DNA of 64,000 nucleotides from Flectobacillus major DSM 103 (GTDB lineage Bacteria; Bacteroidota; Bacteroidia; Cytophagales; Spirosomataceae), in assembly GCF_000427405.1 (NCBI RefSeq), contig NZ_KE386491.1, forward strand, positions 2,897,001-2,961,000. Reading direction: 5' to 3'. This document shows positions 55,601-64,000 of this stretch, in pieces; position 1 is the stretch's first letter; each line of letters opens with the position of its first letter. Both the position numbers and the translations under genes were made by a program. Under the pieces are notes generated by a model. That model was not told the DNA's origin, made no database searches, and saw nothing but the letters and a program-made list of their open reading frames with translations.

Positions 55601-56182
55601 CTACTGTTTTGGGGCTAATAAATCAATAAATCTTACATTGATGACATTGCTTTGGGCTTCTTCCGAAACTACCACCCTACAATTGCCCCGAACCGTAACA
55701 AAAACATCATTTTTAAAAAAGTAAGGACTATTTATCTTGATAAATTTTCGTTGATACCACGATTCTAAAAGCTGTATGACATCGCTCAAAAGTTTATCAT
55801 TACTTGCTCCAACTTTCCAAGCTACGGCATCCTGATAATAGAAAGCTGCATTTACTTCGGCTATTTTTTGGGCTTTAAAGGTTGGAAAAAAGTTGATTTC
55901 TAAGGTTTTGTGATTGGGTGATTTTATTTTTGTTGTAATCCAAGCACTATTTTTTTGTCCGCCCTGAAAAAAATCTTTATGAATGTTTTTCTTCAAACAA
56001 AAATCAAAAAAAGTAGAATCTTTCATGCCCAAGTAAAGTCCTTTAAAGAGTTTATCATAGCGAACTTTTGTTGCTAATTCTTCCGACTCTAAGCTTAGAT
56101 ATTGTTCTTCTGGCGTTTGTTTACAAGCTCCCAAAAGCAATACAAACAGCAAAGACAAAATATATAATTGATTGATTTTCAT
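55601..56182 (-). CDS. Small lipoprotein of unknown function in the glycan locus
   Basis: 193 residues. Lipoprotein signal with Cys20 (VLLLGACKQTPEEQ). Mixed alpha/beta domain with FKGLYLGMKDSTFFDFCLKKN (about 48-68), TLEINFFPTFK and VFVTVRGNCRVVVSEEAQSNVINVRFIDL. No family recognised. The 'GLYLGMKDSTFFD' start resembles the first helix-loop of small lipoproteins with a 'GM' motif found in many Bacteroidetes, but this is weak. It sits 11 bases after one VCBS gene and 3 bases before the next, which argues for a partner role with these proteins. Confidence 0.65.
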   Translation of the reverse strand: MKINQLYILSLLFVLLLGACKQTPEEQYLSLESEELATKVRYDKLFKGLYLGMKDSTFFDFCLKKNIHKDFFQGGQKNSAWITTKIKSPNHKTLEINFFPTFKAQKIAEVNAAFYYQDAVAWKVGASNDKLLSDVIQLLESWYQRKFIKINSPYFFKNDVFVTVRGNCRVVVSEEAQSNVINVRFIDLLAPKQ

Positions 56183-56193
56183 AAATTTCCCTA

Positions 56194-59100
56194 TTACAAA
56201 GTATGCTTGATAATACTTATTTTTTCGTTCTTCTTAGCAATTAGCCAATGTACTTTTCCTTTGACGGCTATTTTGTTGATACTTCTAATCTCTCCTTTGA
56301 TACACAAACCAGACTTTGCCATTGAATAAACTTTGAAATGTCCTTTGCCATCGCCTTTTAATAATTGTCCAACGCTGGCATCGTAAATACCGATTTCTGG
56401 CTTGGCGGTATGTAAATTTCCGCCACAGAGTATATCTAATTGTTTATCACCGTCAAAATCATTGATAACTAAAGCATAAATCGGGGCTGTTTGGGCTTCA
56501 ATCGGTAAAGCTTTTGCGATAAATTTCCCTCGCTGATTGATAAAACAAGTAGATGCCGCTGTAAACACAGAAAACTTTTGGGCTTGATGTAAAATATTTT
56601 CATCCAATAAATCTTCTATTTTGGCATGAGCATAATCTTTTGATAAAGGCAATTTGTGTTTTAGCGAAGGGAGTTCCGCCAATAAATCTTTACGAGTTGC
56701 CAAAGGATAGGCTTCTTTGCCATTATATGCTGTAATGATTTGTTCGTTTTTGCCATTCTGGTCAAAATCGTAGGCGTACATGGTCAACGGTTTGTCTAAT
56801 GAGGCTTTCAAGCGGGTATTTTCGCCTAAATTTCCTGCTACAATATCTGGAAAGCCGTCTTGGTTTATATCAGCTACCGCAAGACAATTCCAAAAACCAT
56901 TACTATTTTCAAAACCTAATACTTTACTTTTTTCGGTAAATTTCCCTTTGTTATTTTCAAATAATTTGATGCCCATCCATTCGCCTACGAGTACAAAATC
57001 CAAATCATGGTCTTGGTCATAATCCAGCCAAGCGGCATCGGTCACCATACCAATTTCTTGTAAAGCAGGGGCAATTTGCTTACTTACTTCCCTGAAATTT
57101 CCTTTGCCATCATTTTGTAAAAGATGTGCATTCACAGGAAATCCATAATAAAAAGCTTTCGCTCTTGTGCAGACCAGCAAATCTTCGTCGCCGTCTTGGT
57201 CAAAATCACCTGCTTTTACGCAAGAAGTATTTTCTAAAATATTCGGTAAAGCATTTTCTACCAATTGAAAATTTCCTTTTCCATCATTGATAAAAAGTCT
57301 ATCTTTCAATTCGGGAGCATTATCAATAAATGCCGTTCCGCCACTGGCAATGTATAAATCTGGAAAAGTATCGCCATTGGCATCAAAGAAAAGTATGGCG
57401 GTATCTTCATGAAATTGAGCTTTTTCAAAACAAGTTTGTGCTGATACTTCAAATTTCCCTACTTTGGTTTGGAGGTATAATTGTCCCGCTTTTCCGAAAG
57501 AGCCAGCCACAAAAAAGTCGTCTAAACCATCGCCATTTACGTCTGCCACTGCCGTCTGAGCACTCTTATTTTCTATGCCATGAAAAAGTAATGGTTCACG
57601 ATTGAAATCAATAAAAGTACTTTTTTGATGCTGATAATTCAGCCTAAAACTCTTGGTAACGTCTTGGAAAATTGTATTTCCAACTATCTGTTTCTGAGCT
57701 TGAATAGATTTAGATACTTCTTGCTTAATCGTTAAAAACTGATTCGTTTTTACTTTTTTCAGTACTTGCGACCTCTGATTTTCCCAAAGAATTTGGATAG
57801 AATCTACTTCTTGAATATCGCCTAAACCAAAATGCAGTCTGTTATCTACGGTAGATTGATAGCCTCGCATGGGTGCTAATTCTTGGTAAAAACTTTTCCC
57901 TTGTTCGTAAACCGTTACTTGTGTGCCTAAAGCAGCGGTGTTTTTTCCTAAACCTTTGAGTTTGATACTTAAAAAATGTTGGTTAGGATTTACCGCTCTG
58001 GCATTATTTCGCAAAACCATTGCGGGCATATTTACATTATTGATGACCAAATCTAAATCACCATCATTGTCTAAATCTCCATAAGCCGAACCATTTGAAA
58101 AGCTTGGAATATCCAAACCCCAATCTTTGGCAACATTACTAAACTGAAAAGCTGAAGCTTTATTTCCTTGATTATGAAACACATAATTTGGCAAAGCATT
58201 GGAAGGAATAGCATCAATCAATTCCTTTAAAAACTTCCCTTTTTCCTTCATCAATCTTTTAATGGTAATAGGGTCGGCGTAATAATTGATATAATCTAAA
58301 TCGGTTAAATCTTTGAAAATGCCATTTGCTACATAAATATCTTTGAACCCATCGTTGTCTAAATCTACCATCAAAGCCCCCCAACTCCAGTCGGTGGCAC
58401 TTACGCCTGCCAATCGAGAAATCTCGCTAAATGCCATTTCGCCTGTTTGGTTTTGCCCTAAACTGAGCTGTAATACATTGCGAGGGAATTGCTTGTAATA
58501 GCCCGTTGCGATATTACTTTGGTATTTGTTCCAATCTTCAAAAGCTGTTTTTGTTTTAATTCGCTCGTTACTTTCGGGCAACATTTCGGTGACAAATACA
58601 TCTGGATAGGTATCGTTGTTAATATCTGCCATGTCTGCTCCCATCGAGCCGAGACTAATTTCGCCCATATACTGTTCTAAGGACTCTGAAAAAGTACCGT
58701 CTTTTTGATTGATATAGAGGTAATCTTTTTCAAAGAAATCGTTTGAAACATAAATGTCTTGCCAGCCGTCTTTATTAATATCGCCAATGGTTACGCCCAA
58801 ACCAAACCCAATAGCACTGCCATAAATTCCTGCTTGTTCGCTAACATCCTCAAAAGTATTTCCATTGTTTCGGTAGAGTTTATTTGCTCCTTTGGGGTCA
58901 CGAATCTTACGTTGGTCTTTGATTAAATCATAAATACCAACCGTTCTGATAGAGTTATTGAGCAAATACATATCCAAATCCCCATCTTTATCATAATCAA
59001 AAAAGGCTGCGTGGGTCGATAACCCATAATCTGCAATGCCGTATTCTGTAGCCTTATCTGTAAAAGTGGGAATATTTGTTCCTGCTTTTACGCCGTTGTT

Positions 59101-59559
59101 GATGTATAATGAATTTTTACGTTCAGCTCCGCCTGGTTTTCCCGATTTACAAACATAAATATCTAACCAACCATCGCCATTTACATCTGCCATGCTTACT
59201 CCTGTTGACCATACATCTTGGGTAGTTAAGCCTGCATTTTGGGTAATGTCTTCAAAACTTAAATCGCCTTGATTGAGGTACAATTTGTTGCTGACCATAT
59301 TACCACAGAAAAAAACATCAGGCAAACCATCATTATTCAAATCGCCAATGGCTACACCGCCGCCATTATAAAAATTTCGATAGGTATAAGTATTAAATGC
59401 TTCGGTATAAGTAAGGTTATTTTCAAAATCAATGTGGGTTTCAGAAGCGGGTAAATTGCTAAACATCTTTTGTTTGCCAAAAAAGGATGGCATTTTTTCG
59501 CAAGAAAAAAACAAGCACCAAAGTGGAATCAGCCAACAAAATCGTTTTTGAACAAACAT
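56194..59559 (-). CDS. FG-GAP/VCBS repeat and ASPIC/UnbV surface lipoprotein (first copy)
   Basis: 1,121 residues from ATG 59559 (MFVQKRFCWLIPLWCLFFSC). The frame stays open to 59865, but the extra 102 codons translate intergenic repeats and would put the lipobox far inside, so the downstream ATG is chosen; Cys20 is then the lipid attachment site and the length fits its two paralogues. Propeller repeats with GDLNNDGLPDVFF and DLDNDGDLDLVI loops, ASPIC/UnbV at about 527-615 (FLSIKLKGLGKNTAALGTQV), second propeller after 640. First of the three copies behind susD; may be expressed with susCD across the 608-base repeat-rich gap. Confidence 0.88.
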   Translation of the reverse strand: MFVQKRFCWLIPLWCLFFSCEKMPSFFGKQKMFSNLPASETHIDFENNLTYTEAFNTYTYRNFYNGGGVAIGDLNNDGLPDVFFCGNMVSNKLYLNQGDLSFEDITQNAGLTTQDVWSTGVSMADVNGDGWLDIYVCKSGKPGGAERKNSLYINNGVKAGTNIPTFTDKATEYGIADYGLSTHAAFFDYDKDGDLDMYLLNNSIRTVGIYDLIKDQRKIRDPKGANKLYRNNGNTFEDVSEQAGIYGSAIGFGLGVTIGDINKDGWQDIYVSNDFFEKDYLYINQKDGTFSESLEQYMGEISLGSMGADMADINNDTYPDVFVTEMLPESNERIKTKTAFEDWNKYQSNIATGYYKQFPRNVLQLSLGQNQTGEMAFSEISRLAGVSATDWSWGALMVDLDNDGFKDIYVANGIFKDLTDLDYINYYADPITIKRLMKEKGKFLKELIDAIPSNALPNYVFHNQGNKASAFQFSNVAKDWGLDIPSFSNGSAYGDLDNDGDLDLVINNVNMPAMVLRNNARAVNPNQHFLSIKLKGLGKNTAALGTQVTVYEQGKSFYQELAPMRGYQSTVDNRLHFGLGDIQEVDSIQILWENQRSQVLKKVKTNQFLTIKQEVSKSIQAQKQIVGNTIFQDVTKSFRLNYQHQKSTFIDFNREPLLFHGIENKSAQTAVADVNGDGLDDFFVAGSFGKAGQLYLQTKVGKFEVSAQTCFEKAQFHEDTAILFFDANGDTFPDLYIASGGTAFIDNAPELKDRLFINDGKGNFQLVENALPNILENTSCVKAGDFDQDGDEDLLVCTRAKAFYYGFPVNAHLLQNDGKGNFREVSKQIAPALQEIGMVTDAAWLDYDQDHDLDFVLVGEWMGIKLFENNKGKFTEKSKVLGFENSNGFWNCLAVADINQDGFPDIVAGNLGENTRLKASLDKPLTMYAYDFDQNGKNEQIITAYNGKEAYPLATRKDLLAELPSLKHKLPLSKDYAHAKIEDLLDENILHQAQKFSVFTAASTCFINQRGKFIAKALPIEAQTAPIYALVINDFDGDKQLDILCGGNLHTAKPEIGIYDASVGQLLKGDGKGHFKVYSMAKSGLCIKGEIRSINKIAVKGKVHWLIAKKNEKISIIKHTL

Positions 59560-59642
59560 GTATTTCTTTGTTTTGGTATTTTGACAATCTCTTGTCATTA
59601 CTTGTGTCTTCACAAGCAATTTATAAATTATGTTAGAACGCA

Positions 59643-59658
59643 TTGTCACCCGTGACAA
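59643..59658. promoter_or_regulatory. Perfect palindrome, possible operator
   Basis: TTGTCACCCGTGACAA: arms TTGTCAC and GTGACAA around CC, 84 bases upstream of the VCBS gene start at 59559. Symmetry fits a dimeric regulator, but no regulator gene is in the window. Confidence 0.35.
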
Positions 59659-59671
59659 CACAGGCAAGGGC

Positions 59672-59850
59672 ATAAGGGTAAATCCATCTTTAGGATAGGA
59701 AATCTCATTTTTTATATAGCTCAATCCATCTCGGAGATAGAAGAACCTATCATTTTGATGGCTTGTCCCATCCCTGAGATAGCTTGTTGATTCATCATTG
59801 CGGTTTTTTGCGTGAAAAAGATAGAAAATCCTATCTCGGAGATAGGTTAA
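59672..59850. repeat. Degenerate 42-base tandem repeats with CTATCTCGGAGATAG core
   Basis: Cores at about 59683-59698 (degenerate), 59727-59741, 59768-59782 and 59830-59846; the core CTATCTC-G-GAGATAG is itself a palindrome. In the minus-strand frame they read as a 14-residue repeat (YLRDG every 14), but this is probably not translated. Confidence 0.65.
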
Positions 59851-59869
59851 CCTATTTTTTTTCACGCAA
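59808..59869. repeat. Long inverted repeat with 12-bp perfect ends
   Basis: TTGCGTGAAAAA (59808-59819) and TTTTTCACGCAA (59858-59869) bracket ATAG/CTAT and the palindrome CCTATCTCGGAGATAGG. Forms one long hairpin or cruciform. Confidence 0.75.
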
Positions 59870-59963
59870 CTTCCCGTGTAAAAAATGAAGAAGACCGCAA
59901 ATGCACAATGAAAGTAAGTTGTGAATTGTGAATGAGTGAATCAAAATTGAATAAATAGGAATA

Positions 59964-60158
59964 CACAATTCTCTAAATCACAATTCTCTAAATCATAATT
60001 CACTAAATCACAATTCACTAAATCACAATTCTCTAAATCACAATTCTCTAAATCATAATTCACTAAATCACAATTCTCTAAATCACAATTCTCTAAATCA
60101 TAATTCACTAAATCACAATTCTCTAAATCATAATTCTCTAAATCACAATTCACTAAAT
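59964..60158. repeat. 15-base minisatellite, 13 units
   Basis: Unit CACAATTCTCTAAAT, 13 copies without gaps, varying only at base 3 (C/T) and base 9 (T/A). Writing A for C/T, B for T/A, C for C/A and D for T/T at those two positions, the order is A A B C A A B A A B A D C, showing a 45-base higher-order period (AAB). It ends 9 bases before the susD stop codon. Confidence 0.95.
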
Positions 60159-60167
60159 CACTCAATA

Positions 60168-61694
60168 TCAATACCCTGTATTCTGCTTAAAGTTTGGATT
60201 ACCATTCAGCTGACTTGTTGGAACAGGAAAAACAGTCTTATTAGGCGTAGACTCTGGTTTTTCCCAACGAGCTCTTGTAAATCTTCCAAAGCGAATAGCA
60301 TTCGTTCTTGAATGACCTTCATAAGCCATTTCACGCATGATTTCTTTGTAAAGATTATCTTCGTTCAAAGGTGTTAAAGCTGGCAATGAAGCTCTGCTAC
60401 GAATTTGGTTAATCAAAGTAGCAGCTTCGACACTATTATTATCCAAACGCCAAAGTGCTTCGGCACGCATTAAAATTACGTCAGCGAATCTCAATATTGG
60501 GAAATCATTATCCATGTTGGTTTGAATACCTTTTTGGAATTCAAATTTTCCTAACCTTGCCCCCGACTGACTGAAACATTTGGGTGTAAGCTCATTGATA
60601 TATGGCGTAAAAATCAGTGGTGTTCCATCGGGGTCTTTAGCACCTCTTGAATCCACCTCAATTGCTCCATTCGGGTCTTGAATAGGCTTACCATCAGAAG
60701 TATATTGTTGCCCAACGATAAATTGTTTTTTACGAGCATCATTGTCAGGAAATGAATTATAAAATTCTTCCAAAGCCGTAAAACCATTCCAAGGCCCAGA
60801 AGCGAAATTATAAGTATCCTTATTCAATGGGTGCAATGTTTGCATGTGCAAACTGAAGCCGTTGGCATTTCCATTTTCGTAAGGAATGATAAAAATGTTT
60901 TCACGAGAAGCATTATTTTGTACAATGAAGTTATTGAAATAATTGCCCTCCAAAGCATATTTGTTACCATCAATTACTTGCTTTGCCGTTGAGGCAGCCA
61001 AAGCCCATTCTGTTTTGCCAGTATAAACGCCCGCATTCAAATAGAGTTTTGTCAGGATTGTTAATGCACTCCATTTGTTGATACGTCCATAAGTAGTAGC
61101 ATTAACAGCTTCAGGCAACTTAGGGATAATTTCATTCAACTCCTTTACAATAAAAGCATACACTTCAGCACGTGGCTTTCTGGCTGGATTGGCCTCGGCC
61201 GCCGAAAAAGAAGTAATAAGCGGTGCATCACCAAACATATCTATCATCAAGAAATAATAGAATGCTCTTAATGCTCTTAATTCTGCCACAAAGGCGGCTG
61301 ATTTATCAGGCGGAGCCAAAGCGGTGAGTTGTTCAATCAAACGGTTACAAGTAGAAATTCCACCAAAACCCATGTTCCAAGCCGTATTAAAAGCCCCAAA
61401 GTTAGGATTGAATTGATGTCTGTGTAAGGCTGCCCACACACCGCCATCGTCCCAAGGGCCAAACTTTGCTGGAGCAGCACTGGTTTCTGAACTCAGCTCT
61501 TGGATTGTCCAAGGGTCGCCTGCATAAGAATACAGTGGCGTGTACGCAGTACCAAGTGCGGCCACAAATTGGTCATCATTCTTAAAGAAATTGTTTGGCG
61601 TAAGTTCACTATATAATTTTGAGTCTAAATCAGTACACGACAAGCATAAAAATGCAAGTATTGGCATGACTGAAGCTTTATACCATCTTTTCAT
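60168..61694 (-). CDS. SusD/RagB-family nutrient-binding outer-membrane lipoprotein
   Basis: 508 residues. Lipoprotein signal with Cys20 (AFLCLSCTDLDS). The N-terminal part has the SusD pattern ELTPNNFFKNDDQFVAALGTAYTPL and helical TPR-like region (AELRALRAFYYFLMIDMFGDAPLI; YTGKTEWALAASTAKQVIDG), and the C-terminus LRFADVILMRAEALWRL and IRSRASLPAL is the standard SusD end. It caps the SusC transporter and captures oligosaccharide on the cell surface. 20 bases downstream of susC. Confidence 0.95.
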   Translation of the reverse strand: MKRWYKASVMPILAFLCLSCTDLDSKLYSELTPNNFFKNDDQFVAALGTAYTPLYSYAGDPWTIQELSSETSAAPAKFGPWDDGGVWAALHRHQFNPNFGAFNTAWNMGFGGISTCNRLIEQLTALAPPDKSAAFVAELRALRAFYYFLMIDMFGDAPLITSFSAAEANPARKPRAEVYAFIVKELNEIIPKLPEAVNATTYGRINKWSALTILTKLYLNAGVYTGKTEWALAASTAKQVIDGNKYALEGNYFNNFIVQNNASRENIFIIPYENGNANGFSLHMQTLHPLNKDTYNFASGPWNGFTALEEFYNSFPDNDARKKQFIVGQQYTSDGKPIQDPNGAIEVDSRGAKDPDGTPLIFTPYINELTPKCFSQSGARLGKFEFQKGIQTNMDNDFPILRFADVILMRAEALWRLDNNSVEAATLINQIRSRASLPALTPLNEDNLYKEIMREMAYEGHSRTNAIRFGRFTRARWEKPESTPNKTVFPVPTSQLNGNPNFKQNTGY

Positions 61695-61714
61695 AATACA
61701 ATTTTTTAAAGTTC

Positions 61715-64000
61715 TTAGAATCCGATATTTATACCAAAAGTGAACGTTTTAGTTCTGAAATATGAAGTACGTTGATCAATACCTGGTGCCAATGGAGACC
61801 CTGTTGTTCCTCCTTCGTTGTAGTGTACCTCAGGATCGACACCCGTGTAGCCTGAAATAACAAATAGATTTTGTCCAGAAGCATAAAATCTAATTTTCTT
61901 GAAAGCTGATTTTTTGCTTAAATTCACATTATACCCCAATGTGATGTTATCAAGCTTTACAAAATCTGCTTTTTCTACGTAATAGCTATTCCAAGATTCT
62001 CCCTGTTTTAGGTTAGGTAAATAGTATTTCGTTCTTACAGGATTATAGTTATTGGATGCCGCTGGACTTTCATAGTAAGCTCTGTTGATATTTACTAAAC
62101 TATGTCCAAATGCACCACGGATTAAGAAATTCAAATCGAAATTTTTGTATTCAAGGCTGTTGTTCCAAGCTAACTCAAACTTAGGCAAACCATTTCCGAC
62201 TACCACATAGTCCGCTCTGGTGATTTGTCCATCGCCATTTTGGTCTTTGATAATTCTTGCTCCCTTGTCATCTACTCCTTCAAAAATAGGTGCCATAATA
62301 TCTCCTATTTTCTCTCCTTCTTTCAAGCGAACAACCAAAGTTCCATTCAAGCCTGGAGGGCCTAGGTTGGCCAAATAAATCTCAGACTGTTTGCCATCAA
62401 AACTCACAAGCTGAGTATTGTAAGTAGAATAAACCAAACCAGTATTATAAACCAAACCTTTGATTTCTTTAGGCATTACGGCATAATTCAGTCCTACTTC
62501 CAAGCCATTACTTTTTAATTTTCCGATATTCAATAAAGATGTTCCGAAGAAATTGGGTGGCACAGAAACGCTTACAGTTTGCAATACGTCTTTGGTATTA
62601 CGAACATAATAATCAACCGAACCTGTTAATCTATTGTCGATTAAGCCGAAGTCTAAACCAATGTTTGTTTCTGCCTTTTGTTCCCATTTCAAATCTGGAT
62701 TGGGGTTTGAAGCTACCGCAACACTTGGCACAAAATTTCCTTCAAACAAAAATCTTGGACCAGTTCCCAAACGTTGTAAATACTCATAATTTTGGTTTGG
62801 TAAAGCTCCCGTTACACCATAACCTGCTCTTAGTTTAAGCGTAGTTAATGCCGAAATTTTCAAGGCTTTCAATAAATCTGCCCCACCACTTACTGAATAA
62901 AAATTTCCCCATCTATGATTCGGGCCAAATTTAGAAGAACCTTCATGCCTTAATGCCGCCGATAAAAAGTAACTATCTTTAAAATTCAACATTGCTCTAC
63001 CAAAAAAAGCCACTAACCTAGACTCTTCTTTAGCACTTCCTACGCTGGCTAATTTATTGGCAATGTCAAGACCCAAACCTAAGTTATTGTAGGACAAATC
63101 GTCGGTAATAAAGTTGCCATTAGCCGCACTTACATTTTCAAAAGAAAGGGTCTGTCTTGAATATCCTCCTACTAAATTTATCTTTAAATCGTTAAATGTT
63201 TTTTTGTAAGAAGTGGTCATTTCAAACAATTCGTTATTACCGTCTTGCGAAAACTTAGTTGCTAAACCACCTCGTCCACTTGCAGTACCATATCTAATTT
63301 TTGAGCTCAGATAAGTGGATGCCATATTGTTATCAATTTGATTTGAATAGAACGCTCCTACATTCCAGCCATCCAACACTTCAAAATCAGCTCTGATACT
63401 TCCTACTAGTGTTTTAATTTTTCCGTCTGAAGTAGCTTCTTTGGCAATAGCTACTGGATTATGAAATTCTGGACTATTGGGTTCTAAATATCCTTGAGCA
63501 GGGTCATTATTGATATACACAGGAGCAGTTGGGTTAGCAATAATAGCAAAACGAAGACCATCGGTAAAACCATAACTTGCCGCACGATTAGTAACCCCAA
63601 CATTGAATGATAACGTTAAACGGTCGTTGATGGCTCTTTGTGTCAAATTCAAGCGAGCATTAATTTGCTTGAAACCTGTTCCAATATAAATCCCTTCAAC
63701 ATTTCTGTAGTTGATAGACCCCGTATAACTTGTTGAACCAGAAGAGTTTGAAAATGACAAATTGTGTACATTCGAAATACCTTTTCTTGTTACTAAATCT
63801 AACCAATTAGTTTTGAAACCAAGGTCTTGTCCACCTGCTTCTACAAATTGCTCAGGCGTTGAGTTTTGAACAAACCTTGCTACTTCTTCGCTAGAAACAT
63901 AAGTGTTGTATTCGATACTTGCTTTACCATCGGTTGTTCCTCTTTTTGTGGTTACGATAATTACCCCCGACGAACCCCTTGTACCATAAATTGCTGCAGC
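61715..64000 (-). CDS. SusC/RagA-family TonB-dependent transporter, C-terminal part (5' cut by window end)
   Basis: The frame is open to base 64000, giving 761 visible residues; the true start lies beyond the window. The first residues, AAAIYGTRGSSGVIIVTTKRG, are the end of the plug domain with the classic SusC signature. The rest is a 22-strand barrel with repeated aromatic girdles and TGYTGVDPEVHYNEGG near the end, terminating in FTFGINIGF, an outer-membrane barrel C-terminus with final Phe. It imports oligosaccharides with TonB energy together with the adjacent SusD. Substrate is not stated by the sequence; the GH127 gene of the operon suggests arabinofuranose-containing glycans. Confidence 0.95.
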   Translation of the reverse strand, partial: AAAIYGTRGSSGVIIVTTKRGTTDGKASIEYNTYVSSEEVARFVQNSTPEQFVEAGGQDLGFKTNWLDLVTRKGISNVHNLSFSNSSGSTSYTGSINYRNVEGIYIGTGFKQINARLNLTQRAINDRLTLSFNVGVTNRAASYGFTDGLRFAIIANPTAPVYINNDPAQGYLEPNSPEFHNPVAIAKEATSDGKIKTLVGSIRADFEVLDGWNVGAFYSNQIDNNMASTYLSSKIRYGTASGRGGLATKFSQDGNNELFEMTTSYKKTFNDLKINLVGGYSRQTLSFENVSAANGNFITDDLSYNNLGLGLDIANKLASVGSAKEESRLVAFFGRAMLNFKDSYFLSAALRHEGSSKFGPNHRWGNFYSVSGGADLLKALKISALTTLKLRAGYGVTGALPNQNYEYLQRLGTGPRFLFEGNFVPSVAVASNPNPDLKWEQKAETNIGLDFGLIDNRLTGSVDYYVRNTKDVLQTVSVSVPPNFFGTSLLNIGKLKSNGLEVGLNYAVMPKEIKGLVYNTGLVYSTYNTQLVSFDGKQSEIYLANLGPPGLNGTLVVRLKEGEKIGDIMAPIFEGVDDKGARIIKDQNGDGQITRADYVVVGNGLPKFELAWNNSLEYKNFDLNFLIRGAFGHSLVNINRAYYESPAASNNYNPVRTKYYLPNLKQGESWNSYYVEKADFVKLDNITLGYNVNLSKKSAFKKIRFYASGQNLFVISGYTGVDPEVHYNEGGTTGSPLAPGIDQRTSYFRTKTFTFGINIGF

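Larger units (their letters stand above)
59560..60167. other. Repeat-rich gap between susD and the first VCBS gene
   Basis: 608 non-coding bases holding a 16-base palindrome (59643-59658), about four 42-base degenerate units (59672-59850), a 62-base inverted repeat (59808-59869) and a 15-base minisatellite (59964-60158). No promoter with both elements was found on the minus strand. Confidence 0.7.

Noticed and set aside
59560-59865. N-terminal extension of the first VCBS lipoprotein to 59865
   Set aside because: Those 102 codons translate palindromic repeats and would bury the lipoprotein signal; the ATG at 59559 gives a proper signal peptide and the same length as the paralogues.
59964-60158. 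CRISPR array
   Set aside because: Repeats are directly adjacent with no spacers and no cas genes; it is a minisatellite.
59941-60171. 76-codon minus-strand ORF reading as a five-residue repeat (DLENC/DLVNY)
   Set aside because: It is the 15-base minisatellite read in frame; low complexity, overlaps the susD stop, and no start signal.

Overview
The window is a 64-kb piece of an AT-rich chromosome from a Bacteroidetes bacterium, most likely Cytophagales (Spirosomataceae/Cytophagaceae-like). The evidence is a SusC/SusD pair, type IX secretion (T9SS) C-terminal signals of both type A and type B, Bacteroidetes-style promoters (TTTG, about 18-20 bases, TAnnTTTG), a truncated haemoglobin lipoprotein, DUF4230 and DUF3050 proteins, and no clear Shine-Dalgarno sequences. 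Genus cannot be fixed from the sequence alone. No tRNA, rRNA, CRISPR array, transposase or phage gene was seen.

Layout. 1-2.4 kb: end of a BatA-like membrane protein, a peroxiredoxin and a small membrane protein. 2.5-8.5 kb: two secreted esterase-type (SASA) proteins with Ig-like repeats and T9SS type A signals. 8.8-17 kb: housekeeping genes, mostly minus strand (rpsF-rpsR-rplI, a coiled-coil membrane protein, YggS, cyclophilin, hemC, holB, a GlmU-like protein, rpmE2). 17.8-23.2 kb: plus strand nrdA, recX, then an aminotransferase-tyrA operon preceded by a tyrosine-rich leader peptide. 23.3-28.6 kb: DUF4230, hemA, a two-domain truncated haemoglobin lipoprotein, a small anchored protein, an SDR reductase. 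28.8-32.3 kb: a giant Ig-repeat T9SS protein. 32.7-37.9 kb: obgE, adk, DUF3050 protein, recG. 38.3-43.3 kb: two tandem T9SS type B proteins. 43.6-46.7 kb: nuoB, nuoC and an MsbA-like ABC exporter. 46.8-64 kb: a minus-strand polysaccharide-utilization-like locus: susC (cut by the window end), susD, a repeat-rich gap, three ~1,110-residue FG-GAP/VCBS-UnbV lipoproteins with a small lipoprotein between two of them, and a GH127 beta-L-arabinofuranosidase.

How the parts fit. The 46.8-64 kb locus probably imports and trims an arabinose-containing plant glycan: SusCD takes up oligosaccharides, GH127 removes terminal beta-L-arabinofuranose, and the three beta-propeller lipoproteins are presumed surface binding or scaffold components. 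The T9SS proteins elsewhere are presumed cell-surface enzymes and adhesins.

Most notable: (i) a complete four-segment transcription attenuator upstream of the aminotransferase-tyrA operon, with an 18-codon leader peptide carrying five Tyr codons and perfectly arranged competing stems (20959-21132); its start codon lies only 5 bases after the -7 element, so the leader is probably leaderless; (ii) a well-structured 5' leader on the rpmE2 (L31) mRNA (17016-17146) that starts at the predicted transcription start and looks like a ribosomal-protein autoregulatory RNA; (iii) a tandem truncated-haemoglobin surface lipoprotein lacking the usual distal Tyr; (iv) several intergenic repeat families inside the glycan locus.
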